Assembly (NCBI GenBank): GCA_022592445.1
Contig: JABYQR010000296.1
Span: 1 to 56,932, forward strand
DNA from: Cytidiella melzeri
Taxonomy: Eukaryota > Basidiomycota > Agaricomycetes > Polyporales > Irpicaceae
Length of the DNA stretch: 56,932 bases
Reading direction: 5' to 3'
In this document: positions 42,293 through 53,164 of the stretch, piece by piece
Position numbering within the stretch: position 1 is the stretch's first letter
Layout: the number at the start of each line of letters is the position of its first letter
Position numbers and translations under genes: made by a program
Notes under the pieces: model-generated
Told to the model about the DNA's origin: nothing
The model's input: only the letters and a program-made list of their open reading frames with translations
Database searches by the model: none

Positions 42293-43040
42293 CGGATGAG
42301 TCCCATTGCTTTCATCCAAATAGAATGGGTAAGTGTTGTCATCTCTTGTTAAAGTCCTTGACACTGATTCCCCAACCCTCTGCAGGTATTCTCTGACACT
42401 GAAGTCTGGATCCGCAATGTCATTGTATGTAACCCGATATGACTCCAACCCATTGGACGCTTTGCCCCAGTCAATGACCTTGAAACTTTCTTTGTCGATA
42501 TTGCTCACCTCAAAACAATGGTGTTCATCCTCCCCCACTTTGCAGTAGCTGTCAAACAGCGCCTTGATGTATAGCTGTGTGTTAGACCGTGAGCTTGCCT
42601 CCATTTTGTGCGGATCATGTGATACTGATACTTTATCCTGTTTCAGGTTTATCTGGACAGAAGCTACGTGTGCCCCTGACTGATGAGCTTATTTTGCCAG
42701 TTCTTCGAGGCTTGTGAAACTCATAGACAACACAGCCACCTTGGGAACTCGAGCCTTCTTCTGCTCCTGACAGTCACAAGATTTGTGCCCTTGCTCACCA
42801 CAGGTAAAGAAACGGCCTTCAGCCCTTCTCTTGTTGCACTTGGCTTTAGAGATCTCGGATCAGTGCTCTTTAGGCCTTGTAGGTACAGTACGGTACACTG
42901 GCATATCTATCTTTGCACTGTATGTCTTTAGCTTATGTTGTGGCATCCGCGAGTCCTGCTGACCTTGTTTCTTATACGGTGTCAGCCCTGTGGTTTGATT
43001 CTCAAACCTCCCCCAAGTTCGGCCTGGAACTCTGCCATTG
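42293..43040 (-). pseudogene. Retroelement Gag remnant next to LTR B
   Basis: The minus strand reads a Lys-rich stretch and a damaged CCHC knuckle (RFFTCGEQGHKSCDC, first Cys replaced by Phe), then, after stops, an open frame from the ATG at 42604 (TQLYIKALFDSYCKVGEDEHH ...) that runs into the gypsy LTR. The zinc knuckle and the position just inside a minus-strand LTR of family B suggest the internal part of that element. The frame from 42604 to 42293 is not recognised with certainty; TQLYIKALFDS recalls the start of a retropepsin. Confidence 0.4.
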
Positions 43041-43619
43041 TGAGATAGAGAGTAAGAGGTGTAGTGAGCAAAGTACTGTGAGGTACTGAGTAGTCCTAGT
43101 TCAACAGGGTAGATAAGACTGAGGGGATATGCCCTCAGGAGTGCCTCTAAATATACATAAAGGGGAGGACCCCAGGTACTACTCTAAGACCCCTGATACC
43201 TACATCAGTAAGCAAAGTAATCTACCTTACTAAGCATGCCCTATGCCCTAGTAGTGCCACTTCATCAATCAACCAATAGCAATTGTCCCCATGACCTGAC
43301 CCCATGACCCAGTTCCAAGGCTAGACTTTGCCAGAAGGTTCTAAGGACTATGACATCATCTACTACAATGTTCTACACTATGACATCATAGTTCCAGCAT
43401 GTTCCGCAAGGTTCCAGAGTTCTATCATGTGATACACAGATAAGAAAAGGAGTGCATCAGTGCATCAGAGACAAAGAGCATGTCAGCGCATCAATTGATA
43501 AACACTGAAATATACACCAAAATAAGTGCTGGATAAGTGCTGGATAAGTGCCTAAATAATCCCATCAATACTGTTGCCTGTTAAGGCAAGTCTTGTAGAA
43601 ACACTGAAACTCTGTGACA
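43041..43619 (-). repeat. LTR of family B, copy 3
   Basis: Inverse copy of 7435-8042, TGTCACAGA at 43619 to CTCTATCTCA at 43041. The TATA region is slightly mutated (ATGTATATTTAG). Confidence 0.75.
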
Positions 43620-44329
43620 GACAAAATTACTAGCAGGAAAGTACACATAATGTTCAAGCATTCCAGTGAGGTTTGTAACAAAAGTTGTTGCAGGTAACAA
43701 ACTTATACAGGTCATTAATCTGCGTGGACTAGACATAAACTGTTATCAGTAACAAAGTTACTCAAAAAATAGAGAATTCAAAATTAATTCAACTTCAGTA
43801 TTCTGTGCATTTTAGCAACTGTGGCTATTATCACCAAAAAAATGACCTATGAACCAATATTAATATTCCAGGCAAGTTAGTTGCAAGAATTGTTACCGGT
43901 ACCAAAGTTCCTTATAACAGTAAATTTTCCTGAGCAATCAAAAGTAAAAGCTTTTACTGGAAACAAAGTTGCTTGTAAGGGTGAAAATTCACAATCACTT
44001 TTGGAAGTAAGTATTTCAGGCATAGTGACAGTGGGCATTCCAGACAAGGTATGATTAAAGCTGTTTACCAGCAGCAACATCATCTTTGTAGTCAGGCGTT
44101 CCAATACAAGCTACCAACAGAAGGTACTGCAAGCCATCCAGCTAGTAATAAGATTATCACTGATTAAAAGGTTGCTTATCAGAGTGAGCACTATCAGAAA
44201 TGTTACTTATAAAAGCTACCAGAGGAGTTCATTTCTAAGGTTACTACAGTTTTGAACCACAACAGATGTTGTAGGTGACTCCAAGCACATTTGTAATATA
44301 ACCGTATCTTTTAGGTGGCATGGATCACA
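43620..44329. repeat. Degenerate 75-bp repeats, second tract
   Basis: Same family as 8460-9480, again adjoining an LTR of family B, here with the LTR inverted. Shared phrases include TGTTACCGGTACCAAA and ATTCCAGGCAAGTTAG. Confidence 0.55.
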
Positions 44330-45189
44330 ACAAGGTGATGTTAACAGATATGTAAAGTCTCCACACAACTCTTGTAGTTATGCTGTGCATATGCCCCCAT
44401 GTTGTTGAACAAAGCTGAACTAGCGTTAGCAAGGTCGGCAAGTGGCAAGTACAATCTCTGAAGATTGAATGAAATATTACTTTTTGAGCCAGATCTGTAA
44501 CTAAACTTGGTGCTGGTAACAGCCTGAACAAGTAATTTTGTTGGGAATTGCTTTGTCAATGAGTAATGTATAGTAAGTTGGTGGTTTGTCATCACTGGAG
44601 TGCACAATCATTCAGGAAAGAAGAGGGACTGTGCTGTATTGTTTGAAGTGAAACATTGGGTGTGAGTACAGGATTAAGACGGGTTTGTGGATTAGAGCAT
44701 GGATCAAGATAGTTTGACATGTGTCTTCTTCTTAATGGTGTTGAACTATGTTGAATAATCTAGCTACAATTTGGTAAACTGCAGGAGCAGGGTTACAAGT
44801 GATTATGTTATTGATAGCAAATTGAATAAATCATATAGCATGAAATAGTTACTTGCACCTGTGACTTTGTTACCAAAAAGGACCTCAGTAAACAACTCTG
44901 TTCCTGGTAAAGACCTTGCCAAGCCATCTGGTCATGAATATTGGCTGTATTACGGGCATTTGCTGTTTGTGACACCTTTGATAGGCAACTTGATCTGGAA
45001 TAAAGTGGCTGTACTACAATTGATAAGTTTGGTTGCAGAAAAAGGAGCCATACATTGATGAAGATAGTCACCAATGGTAGCAAGGGACTTGATCTATCTT
45101 GTCATTAATCTTGTGCAGTGTTCACTGCTGATTCTAGAAAATTACTTGCTTCAAGAATGAAGGGCTTGAGGGTGTCTCACTCCCAGAAC
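44330..45189 (-). repeat. Module F, inverse copy
   Basis: About 860 bp that recurs at 49790-50515 (plus), 51680-51798 with 53334-54245 (plus, split by insertions), 55200-55990 (plus) and 56480-56932 (minus, partial). Its markers are TTGCTAACGC...CTTGCC, GTTCCTGGTAAAGACCTTGC and GGTGACTATCTTCATC. Short open frames inside it change between copies, which argues against coding. Confidence 0.7.
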
Positions 45190-46397
45190 ATGTTACATGT
45201 GTCCTGTTGATGTCTGCACTGCCTCATTCCCATTGGAGCTGCCACAGGATGGGCTTTGATTGTAACTCCTGCTTATAGAGCCACTAGTGGTTGTGAAACT
45301 GTGTGGAAGAATCAAAGGCAGTGCTCTATGGTGATGCAACCACATGCTGTTGATGTCTGAACTGCATCAGCCCCACTGGAACTGCCACAGACTGTGTTCT
45401 GATTGTAACTGCTGCTTAGAGAGTGGTTATGAAACCTTGTAAACCAATCGAATGCAGTGCCTGCTGCCAATGAAACCATGGTTGATGTCTGAACTGCCTC
45501 ACCCCCATTGGAACTGCCACAGGCTATATTCTGGTTCTAACTCCTCCTTGGAGAGCAACTGATTGTTGTGAAACTTTGTGCCACAATCCAATGCAGTGCT
45601 TGCTGCTGATGCAACCATGTCCTGTTGATGTCTGAACTGCCTTATCCCCATTGGAACTGCCACAGGCTGTGCTCTGATTGTAACTCCTGCTTAGAGAGCA
45701 ACTAACAGCTGTGAAATTTTGTGAAACAATCAGATACAGTACTCACTACTAATGCAGCCACAAATTTACATTGTCCAAGAATGGAGAGATTGAGAATATG
45801 TAGTTAGCTTCCAAAGTACTGGTCATTCTTGCTCAGAGCCAGTACTATGTGTGGCATGTCTTCTAATTGTATTCCTTGTTCAGAGAGCAAGCAATGTCTG
45901 TAGATTGCTGCATCATCAGCAGCAAGCGCTGCATCTGATTGTTCAATGATTGTTACACAAAGTTTCACAGCTGTAGTTGCTCAGTATGTAGGAGTCAATA
46001 TCAGAACACAGCCTGTGGCAGTCCTGATGGGGTTGAGGCAGTTCAACAACAACAGGACATGGTTGCATCAGTAGCAAGCACTGTATCTGATTGTTCAATG
46101 ATGGTCACAAAAAGCTTCACAGCCGTAGCTGCTCGACCAGAATTTGACATCATTTTCCAGCAGGAGTGGAGTTTGAATCTGAGTCTGGATGACGTTTTTC
46201 AGTAGACTGGCCTTAATTGCTCAAATCCACTTCAATTGACAGGTTGTTTGTACCAGGATGTGGCCACAAGATAGGGCTATCCAATGGTGTATTATATGTA
46301 CAAATTTGTACTCATATGCAGTCTGTGGAAATCAAAAACTGCATTTTGGTTGCAAAAGTAATCTGATACAAAGTTATAAAGGGCTGGAAACAAGGCC
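45190..46397 (-). repeat. 143-bp satellite array and module G, inverse
   Basis: Satellite monomers (GTTGATGTCTGAACTGC ... ATTGGAACTGCCACAGG) occur about every 143 bases over 45190-45780. 45780-46260 is module G with further monomer pieces. The open frame 45939-46205 is a repeat translation. Confidence 0.65.
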
Positions 46398-46570
46398 AGT
46401 GTGATGCCATCAGCTGTATTCATTGTTTGGTTATTGACACTGTTACTGTCTGGACTCTGCCATCAAATTCCCACACTTTGGGGGACAAAAAGGTCACATC
46501 TGAAAAGGCATCAATGTGCTGGAGCACACTGCAACAATTCTTCTTCATCCTTCAGGAATTGTGACAGAGT
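46398..46570 (+). repeat. Module E upstream of SSP3
   Basis: Close match to 10228-10420 upstream of SSP2 in the same orientation relative to the gene. It ends about 660 bases before the SSP3 start codon. Confidence 0.65.
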
Positions 46571-47230
46571 TTATCCTTGAATTTGAATTGGGTAAATTGT
46601 ATCCCATGCATGATAATGGTAAAACAACTGAAATGTTGCCACTCTGTCATTCCAAGCAAAAATGCAGTCAAGATTAGACCTTTCAGACCATTTGACTGTT
46701 TGAATGTGTAATGACGAGATGTCCCAGATCTACTGAGGGGATGGCAGGAGGGCAGCAGCCAGTACTAAGCAACAACGTTTACATTTCAATAACTGCATTG
46801 CAACAAATTAAGGAGCTTTGCTTGTAGAGACCGACAGCAGACAACAAGCCCAAGCAGCTAGCTACAGCTATGATGCTACAAGAAAGATAGAGGAGAGGGG
46901 GTGAGAAGAAGAAGAACAAACAGATCTCAGACAAGAAAGTTTGAGGCGCAGCAAATAAAGCTCTGTCACAGGGGGGCCAAGCAAGACATATTTCCACCCC
47001 TTGTTGCACCAGCACTGCACATCAACTACCAGATATAATAGCTCTCTTGACACTATCCTTGTGTCTCAGAACACTTCCTTTGCTCCAGGTTTTTCATTGC
47101 TTCAGCACTGGCTGGTAAGTACATTCATGTTTGTCCTGCACTTGACTTGGGTTACTGTACTAAAATAACTCCTACAGCTGAGTGTCTTCATTGCACACTT
47201 TCTTATCACTCTCTGACATCCAATCCCATC
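46571..47230 (+). promoter_or_regulatory. SSP3 promoter region and 5' UTR
   Basis: Contains a possible TATA (AGATATAATAGC, about 47031) and a 63-bp 5' UTR intron (47115-47177, GCTG|GTAAGT...CTACAG|). The ATG at 47147 lies inside that intron and is not used in the spliced message. Confidence 0.45.
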
Positions 47231-47701
47231 ATGAAATTCTCAACCTCTCTCTTTCTCTTTGCTGCCATTGTCACCAGCACATCTTTCACTGTGACTGTGT
47301 CTGCCATTCCCAACAGCATAATAGAAACCCACCATCCAACTTCTACTGGCAATCTCTACAGCTTGGAGAGAAGAAGCACAGGCTCAGACAACTTTGCCCA
47401 TGTCAGCCTGCATGTCTTTCATCGAAATGATCTCAATCAACGGTCCATAAACATCGAGGAAACACCGTTTGCGCAGATGCTAAATCGCTTAGCAGCAATG
47501 GATCACCACAACCCTCGCCAGTATGAAGGAATGTGGAAATGGGCATTTCGAGGCAGAAGTGAGGGTGAACCCCCAACTCAGTACCAGGAAGATGTGTACT
47601 CTTTGATGGATTATATACAGGCACTACCTGTAGGTGACCCAGCAAGAGACAAGATGGACAGGGGAGAGGTTGTGCATATCTCTGATTTGGTAGGAAATTA
47701 A
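47231..47701 (+). CDS. Small secreted protein SSP3 (156 aa)
   Basis: Starts MKFSTSLFLFAAIVTSTSFT with predicted signal cleavage after VSA. A short pro-region THHPTSTGNLYSLERR ends in a dibasic Kex2-type site, followed by STGSDNF, equivalent to STGSAGEF in SSP1. The HPTS motif is shared with SSP1. The mature part (about 110 residues) is charged and helical (ETPFAQMLNRLAAMDHHNP, YEGMWKWAFRG) without cysteines. The start was placed at 47231, after the 5' UTR intron, because the upstream in-frame ATG lies within the intron. It has the same layout as SSP1 and SSP2; the C-termini are almost unrelated, suggesting fast divergence. Function unknown. Confidence 0.75.
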   Translation: MKFSTSLFLFAAIVTSTSFTVTVSAIPNSIIETHHPTSTGNLYSLERRSTGSDNFAHVSLHVFHRNDLNQRSINIEETPFAQMLNRLAAMDHHNPRQYEGMWKWAFRGRSEGEPPTQYQEDVYSLMDYIQALPVGDPARDKMDRGEVVHISDLVGN

Positions 47702-48186
47702 GGCTATAAGCATGTACCGGGAAGATGAATGAATGCAATGTCATTGGTTAGCGACAGAACACATAGACAATACAAATATATACAAGGGTAGCTGAGTAAA
47801 ATGAAAACATCTACACAGATGTTCTGCATGGAATGATAAACGGCAGATGGTTGGAGCAAGCAGATACAAACTGATACAAACTGATACAAGTGGAAACCTA
47901 GACATACAACAAAATAAGCCCTGTAAAACTAGCATTCAGTACTTTTGTACTCTTGCCAGAATACACCTAGAAGTTGGGTTGGGCAAAACCTGCTCCGTGC
48001 ATGGCAGTAATGAGACAGCTGGAATTTTTGTACTTTGTGATTCTAAGCAAAAATACATTCAATAATACATCTCACATAGAACCACAAGAGGTCTCAAATT
48101 TACTCAGGGGGGAGTAGCAGGAGAACAGCAGACATTACTTGTAATTAGGAATGGGATTAATTGAATCAGAGAGCTTTTGTGTATCT
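47702..48186. other. 3' flank of SSP3, nothing supported
   Basis: AT-rich sequence without a convincing ORF. Three near-repeats of ACTGATACAA occur near 47868-47888. Confidence 0.4.
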
Positions 48187-48712
48187 TTACAATTCCTGAA
48201 GAATGAAGAATAATTGTTCCAGTGTGCTCCAGCACATTGATGCCTTTTCAGATGTGACCTTTTTGTCCCCCAAAGTGTGGGAATTTGATGGCAGAATACA
48301 GACAGTAACAGTGTCAATAACAAAACAATGAATACAGCTGATGGCATCACACTGGCCTTGGTATCAGCTCTTTATAACTGTGTATCAGATCACTTTTGTA
48401 ATCAAAATGCAGTTTTTGATTTTTACAGACTGCATATGGGAACACATCTGTAAATATTACAATTCCTGAAGAATGAAGAAGAATTGTTCCAGTGTGCTCC
48501 AGCACATTGATGCCTTTTCAGATGTGACCTTTTTGTCCCCCAAAGTGTGGGAATCTGATGGCAGAATACAGAAAGTAACAGTGTCAATAACAAAACAATG
48601 AATACAGCTGATAGCATCACACTGGCCTTGTTATCAGCCCTTTATAACTTTGTATCAGATCACTTTTGCAATCAAAATGCAGTTTTTGATTTTTACAGAC
48701 TGCACATGGGTA
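48187..48712 (-). repeat. Tandem pair of module E, inverse orientation
   Basis: Two copies spaced 270 bases apart, each beginning AATTCCTGAAGAATGAAGAA and ending near the phrase CAAAATGCAGTTTTTGATTT. The two open frames on the minus strand (48135-48350 and 48423-48620) are nearly the same because of the duplication. Confidence 0.75.
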
Positions 48713-49049
48713 CAAATCTGTACATATTATACACCATTGGATAGCCCTATCTTGTGGCAACATCTTGGTACAAACATCCTGTCAATTGAAGTGGAATTGA
48801 GCAAGTTATGGCCAGTCTACTGGAAAAGGTCACTCAGACTCAGATTCAAACTGCACTCTTGCTATGATGTCAAATTCTGGTCAAGTACATGTGCAGCAGT
48901 CTACAGACATTGCTTGCTCTCTGAACAAGGAATACAATTAGAAGACATGCCACACATAGTATTGGCTCTGAGCAAGAGTTACCAGTACTTTGGAAGCTAA
49001 CTACCAAACCCAATCCCTACATTCTTGGACAATGTAAATTTGTGGCTGC
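48713..49049 (+). repeat. Module G, plus copy 1
   Basis: A 300-bp block matching 50515-50800. Both copies share an open frame ending YRHCLLSEQGIQLEDM..., HIVLALS and YQYFGS with a TAA. The older inverse copies at 9840-10110 and 45780-46250 carry changes that break this frame. Confidence 0.5.
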
Positions 49050-49790
49050 ATTAGTAGTGAGTACTGTATCTGATTGTTTCACAAAGTTTCACAACTGTTA
49101 GTTGCTCTCTAAGCAGGAGTTACAATCAGAACACAGCCTGTGGCAGTTCCAATGGGGTGAGGCAGTTCAGACATCAACAGTACATGGCTGCATCAGCAGC
49201 AAGCACTGCATTGGATTGTTGCACAGGGTTTCACAACCATGAGTTGCTCTCTAAGGAGGAATTAAAATCAGAACATAGCATGCAGCAGTTCTGATGGGGC
49301 TGAGGCAGTCCAGACATCAACAGGCCGTGGTTGCATCACCATAGAGCACTGCCTTTGATTCTTCCATAGAGTTTCACAACCACCAGTTGCTCTATAAGCA
49401 GGGGTTACAATCAGAACATAACCTGTGGCAGCTCTGATGGGGTGAGGTAATGGAGACATCAGCTAGACATGGTTTCATCAGCAGCCAGCGCTGCATTCAA
49501 TTGGTTCACAAAATTTCACAACCATTAGTTGCTCTCTAAGGAGGAGTTACAATCACAGCACAGCCTGTGGCAGTTCTAGTGGGGCTGAGGCAGTTCAGAC
49601 ATCAACAGGACATAGTTGCATCAGAAGCAAGCACTGCATTTGATTGTTCCACAAAGTTTCACAACCACTAGTTGCTCTATAAGCAGGAGTTACAATCAGA
49701 ACACAGCCTGTGGCAGTTTCAATGGAGATGAGGCAGTTTATACCTCAACAGGATATCCAGCCCTTCATTTCTTGAGCAAGCAATTTTCTG
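49050..49790 (+). repeat. Array of 143-bp satellite, five monomers
   Basis: The phrase GCCTGTGGCAGTT or a variant recurs at about 49136, 49279, 49423, 49567 and 49708, a spacing of 141-144 bases. Each monomer includes TTCAGACATCAACAGGACAT and CAAAGTTTCACAACCA. Confidence 0.8.
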
Positions 49791-50514
49791 TCATCAGCAG
49801 TGAACACTGCACGAGATTCATGATAAGATATATGAAGCCCCTTGCCACCATTGGTGACTACCCTCATCAATGTATGGCTTGTTTTCCTGCAACCAAACTT
49901 ATCATTTGTAGTAGAGTCACTTTATCCCAGATCAAGTTGCCTATCAACAGTGTCCCCAATATAAAATGCCCGTAATACAGTCAATATTCATGACCAGATG
50001 GCTTGGCAAAGTCCTTACCAGGAACAGAGTTGTTTACTCAGGTTCCTTTTGGTAACAAAGTCACAGGTGCAATTAACTGTTTCATGCTAGATGATTTATT
50101 CAATTTGCTATCAATAACATAATCACTTGCAACCCTGCTCCTGCAGTATACCAAATTGTATCTAGAATATTCAACATAGTTCAACATCATCAAGAAGAAG
50201 ATGCATGTCAAACAATCTTTATCTCCATGCTCTACTCCACAAACTTGTACATGTATTAATTTTGTACTCACACCCATTGTTGCACTTCAAACAATGCAAC
50301 ACAGTCCCTCTTCTTTCATGAATAATTGTGTGCTCCAGTGGAGACAAACCACCAAATCACTATACATTAATCATCGAAGAAGCTATTCCCAACAGAATTA
50401 CTTGTTCAGGCTGCTACATGCACCAAGTTTACTTACAAATCCGGCTCAAAGATTAATATTTCATTCAATCTTCAGGAATTGTACTTGCCGCTTGCCGGCC
50501 TTGCTAACGCTATC
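49790..50514 (+). repeat. Module F, plus copy 1
   Basis: Inverse match of 44330-45189, ending CTTCAGGAATTGTACTTGCC and GCTTGCCGGCCTTGCTAACG. Confidence 0.7.
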
Positions 50515-50829
50515 ATACACCAGTAGATCGCCCTATCTTGTGGCAACATCCTGGTACAAACATTTTGTGACTTTAAGTGGAATTGAGCAAGTTATGGCTA
50601 GTCTACTGAAAAAAGTCATCCAGACTCAAATTCAAACTCCACTCCTGCTGGTAAATGATGCCAAATTCTGGTCAGGTACATGTGCAGCAATCTACAGACA
50701 TTGCTTGCTCTCTGAACAAGGAATACAATTAGAAGACATGCTACACATAGTATTGGCTCTGAGCATGAATTACCAGTACTTTGGAAGCTAACTACAAAAT
50801 TTCAATCTCTACATTCTTGGACAATGTAA
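50515..50829 (+). repeat. Module G, plus copy 2
   Basis: Matches 48713-49010, including the open frame end and the following ACATTCTTGGACAATGTAAA, which leads into the satellite array. Confidence 0.55.
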
Positions 50830-51680
50830 ATATGTGGCTGCATTAGTAGTGATTACTGTATCTGATTGTTTTGTAAGGTTTCAGAACTGTTAGTTGCTCT
50901 CTAAGCAGGAGTTACAATCAGAACACAGCCTGTGGCAGTTCCAATGGTGGTGGCAGTTCAGACATCAACAGCACATGGTTGCATCAGCAGCAAGCACTGC
51001 ATTGAGTTGTGGCACAAAATTTCACAACAATTAGTTGCTCTCTAAGAAGGAGTTAAAATCAAAAAATAGCCTGAGGCAGTTCTAATGGGGCTGACGCAGT
51101 TCAGACATGAACAGAACATGGTTGAATCACCATAGAGCACTGCCCTCAACTCTTGCATACAGTTTCACTACCACCAGTTGCTATATAAGCAGGAGTGACA
51201 ATCAGAACACAGCCTATGGCAACTCTGATGGGGGTGAGTCAATGCAGACATCAGCTAGATGTGGTTTCATCAGCAGCCAGCACTGCATTCAATTGGTCCA
51301 CAAAGTGTGACAACCAATCCTTTTGAAGCACTAATTACAACTGTAGCAGTTTCAATAGGGGTGATGCAGCCCAGACATCAACAGGACATGGTTGCATCAG
51401 CAGCAGGCACTGCATTGAATTGTTTCACAAAGTTTCACAAACATTAGTTGATCTATAAGAAGGAGTTACAATCAGAACGCAGCCTCTGGCAGTTCTAGTG
51501 GGGCTGATGCAGTTCAGACATCAACAGGACATGGCTGCATCACCATAGAGCACTGCATTTTATTCTTACACACAGTTTCAAAACCACTAGCTGCTCTATA
51601 AGCAGGAGTTACAATTAGAACCCAGCCTGTGGCAGCTCCAATGGGGTGAGGCAGTGCAGACATCAACAGGACACATGTAA
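50830..51680 (+). repeat. Array of 143-bp satellite, six monomers
   Basis: Monomer phrase positions about 50927, 51068, 51212, 51338, 51481 and 51623. Individual monomers are about 80-90 percent alike by eye. Confidence 0.8.
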
Positions 51681-52124
51681 CATGTTCTGGGAGTGAGACA
51701 CCCTCAAGCCCTCCATTCTTGAAGCAAGTAATTTCACGGCCTCAGCATTGAACACTGCACAAGATGAATGACAAGATAGATGAAGCCCTTTGCCACCAGG
51801 GCACGTAGGATTTGCCGCTACCGCAACCACATTGCCGCATAGCAGCAGATGCACAACCGCTATGCGGCAGACGCCAACACGGTTAATTATAAGGGAACAA
51901 TAAATAAGTGACAGGGAATAGCAAGTAAGAATTATATATAGTGTAAATGTCACAGTGTAACATGGTCATAACAGCTACTTTATATATGCATGCTTGGCAC
52001 AACCCATGCCAAGTGTGATTTCATGTGCAAAGGGCAGGCATATATAATCAGCTAATGTTTCTCTGAGTAAATTATGCCTGTTGCTACCAGGGAGCCTTAC
52101 TGAAACTATGCTGTAGTGCTGTGT

Positions 52125-52225
52125 GCATCAGGAAACAATATGAAGTCTCCGGCAGCTACAGAGCTCTCCGGAGCACTCTGTAGCAGCTGAGAGCTTGGGT
52201 AGCCTTCGCATTGTTTCCTGATGTG
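52125..52225. repeat. Hairpin inside the DNA transposon
   Basis: ATCAGGAAACAAT (52127-52139) pairs with ATTGTTTCCTGAT (52210-52222), and an inner GCTACAGAG (52154-52162) pairs with CTCTGTAGC (52176-52184) around CTCCGGAG. Confidence 0.55.
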
Positions 52226-52353
52226 CTTGTGTGACACAAAGCTTTCACACTAACTTGAAGCTCAGGCTCACACTCTTCTCGGTGTGCACCAACATCATCT
52301 TGTAGACCACAATTCGAAGGTGCAACCTCTGACCTTTAGCACGACATTTCCGA

Positions 52354-52407
52354 CAGGGCACAGAGGATTTGCCGCTACCGCTACCACCATGCCGCATAGT
52401 GGTAAAC
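52354..52407 (+). repeat. Second transposon end of the same type, nested
   Basis: CAGGGCACAGAGGATTTGCC GCTACCGCTACCACCATGCC repeats the left end of the surrounding transposon. Its partner end is probably among the GCGG-rich sequence at 53165-53330. The family D LTR starts directly behind it. Confidence 0.5.
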
Positions 52408-52834
52408 TGTTACAATCCAGCCCAACCACCTGACTTCACGTGACCTCTGCACCTGAACACCACGCCGCATCTCCGCACCAACATCATCATGACCCTTATC
52501 ATCTGTTTTCTTTACATTATGCTGTATTACAGTTCTCTTATCTCTCCGCAAGAATGTGCAATTCCCTTTGTTCCGCTTTTGTCTACTGCTGTTGGACTTA
52601 GAATCATTGTAGTATATATACAAAACCCAACTGTAGTAAATAAGCAATTCAAATATCGAATAAGACTTCCCTTCTTATCCTCTCTTCGTATGCATTTGAC
52701 TTCACTAGCTGAAGTCGTCTTACTCATCGTTGTCCAACATCCCTTTGCTGTCTCCGGTGTTCCGATCATCACACCTCCGCAGGTCCGCAGTTCAATTGAG
52801 CCTTGCTCTCAAACCTTTGATCCTGCTAAGTCCA
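52408..52834 (+). repeat. Solo LTR-like copy, family D (copy 2)
   Basis: Same ends as 2239-2674. TATA box AGTATATATACA near 52610, CACGTG at 52437-52442. No target duplication is visible. It lies inside the DNA transposon. Confidence 0.7.
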
Positions 52835-53164
52835 TAATTTGAAAGACTTTGGTGACTGAATGGTGAGTAGGTCCTCACCTTAGTTGCTGGAGGAGTTGTG
52901 GTGTTCGGGACTAAGTAGGATGTGCTGGGCACAAAAGTGGTTCAAAAAGAAGTATGCAAGACCTTTGCAATTCTCTAAAGAGTAGTAATTGTATAGGCCC
53001 GTCATACTACGCATGAACCCGGTCAATGTACATGTACGAAAAAGGACAAGTCCCAGACAGAAGTAAGCGTGGCGGCGTAAAACGTGAGTTGAGATGCGTG
53101 AATAATAAGTAGTGGCAAAATGTCAAAATAAACATACATTCAAAATATATTGTTTTATTCCAGA
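52835..53164. other. Interior of the DNA transposon, nothing supported
   Basis: No ORF with recognisable features. This is the sequence between the LTR and the GCGG-rich right end. Confidence 0.4.

Noticed and set aside
42245..42604. Minus-strand 119-codon frame as a complete host gene
   Set aside because: Its last codons lie in the gypsy LTR and upstream sequence holds a zinc-knuckle relic, so it is more likely a piece of a retroelement.
47147..47230. Upstream ATG of SSP3 (adding 28 residues)
   Set aside because: It lies inside the conserved 5' UTR intron, and the added residues would bury the signal peptide.
49050..51680. CRISPR-like array
   Set aside because: Monomers are contiguous and similar over their whole length, with no unique spacers, and the window is eukaryotic.
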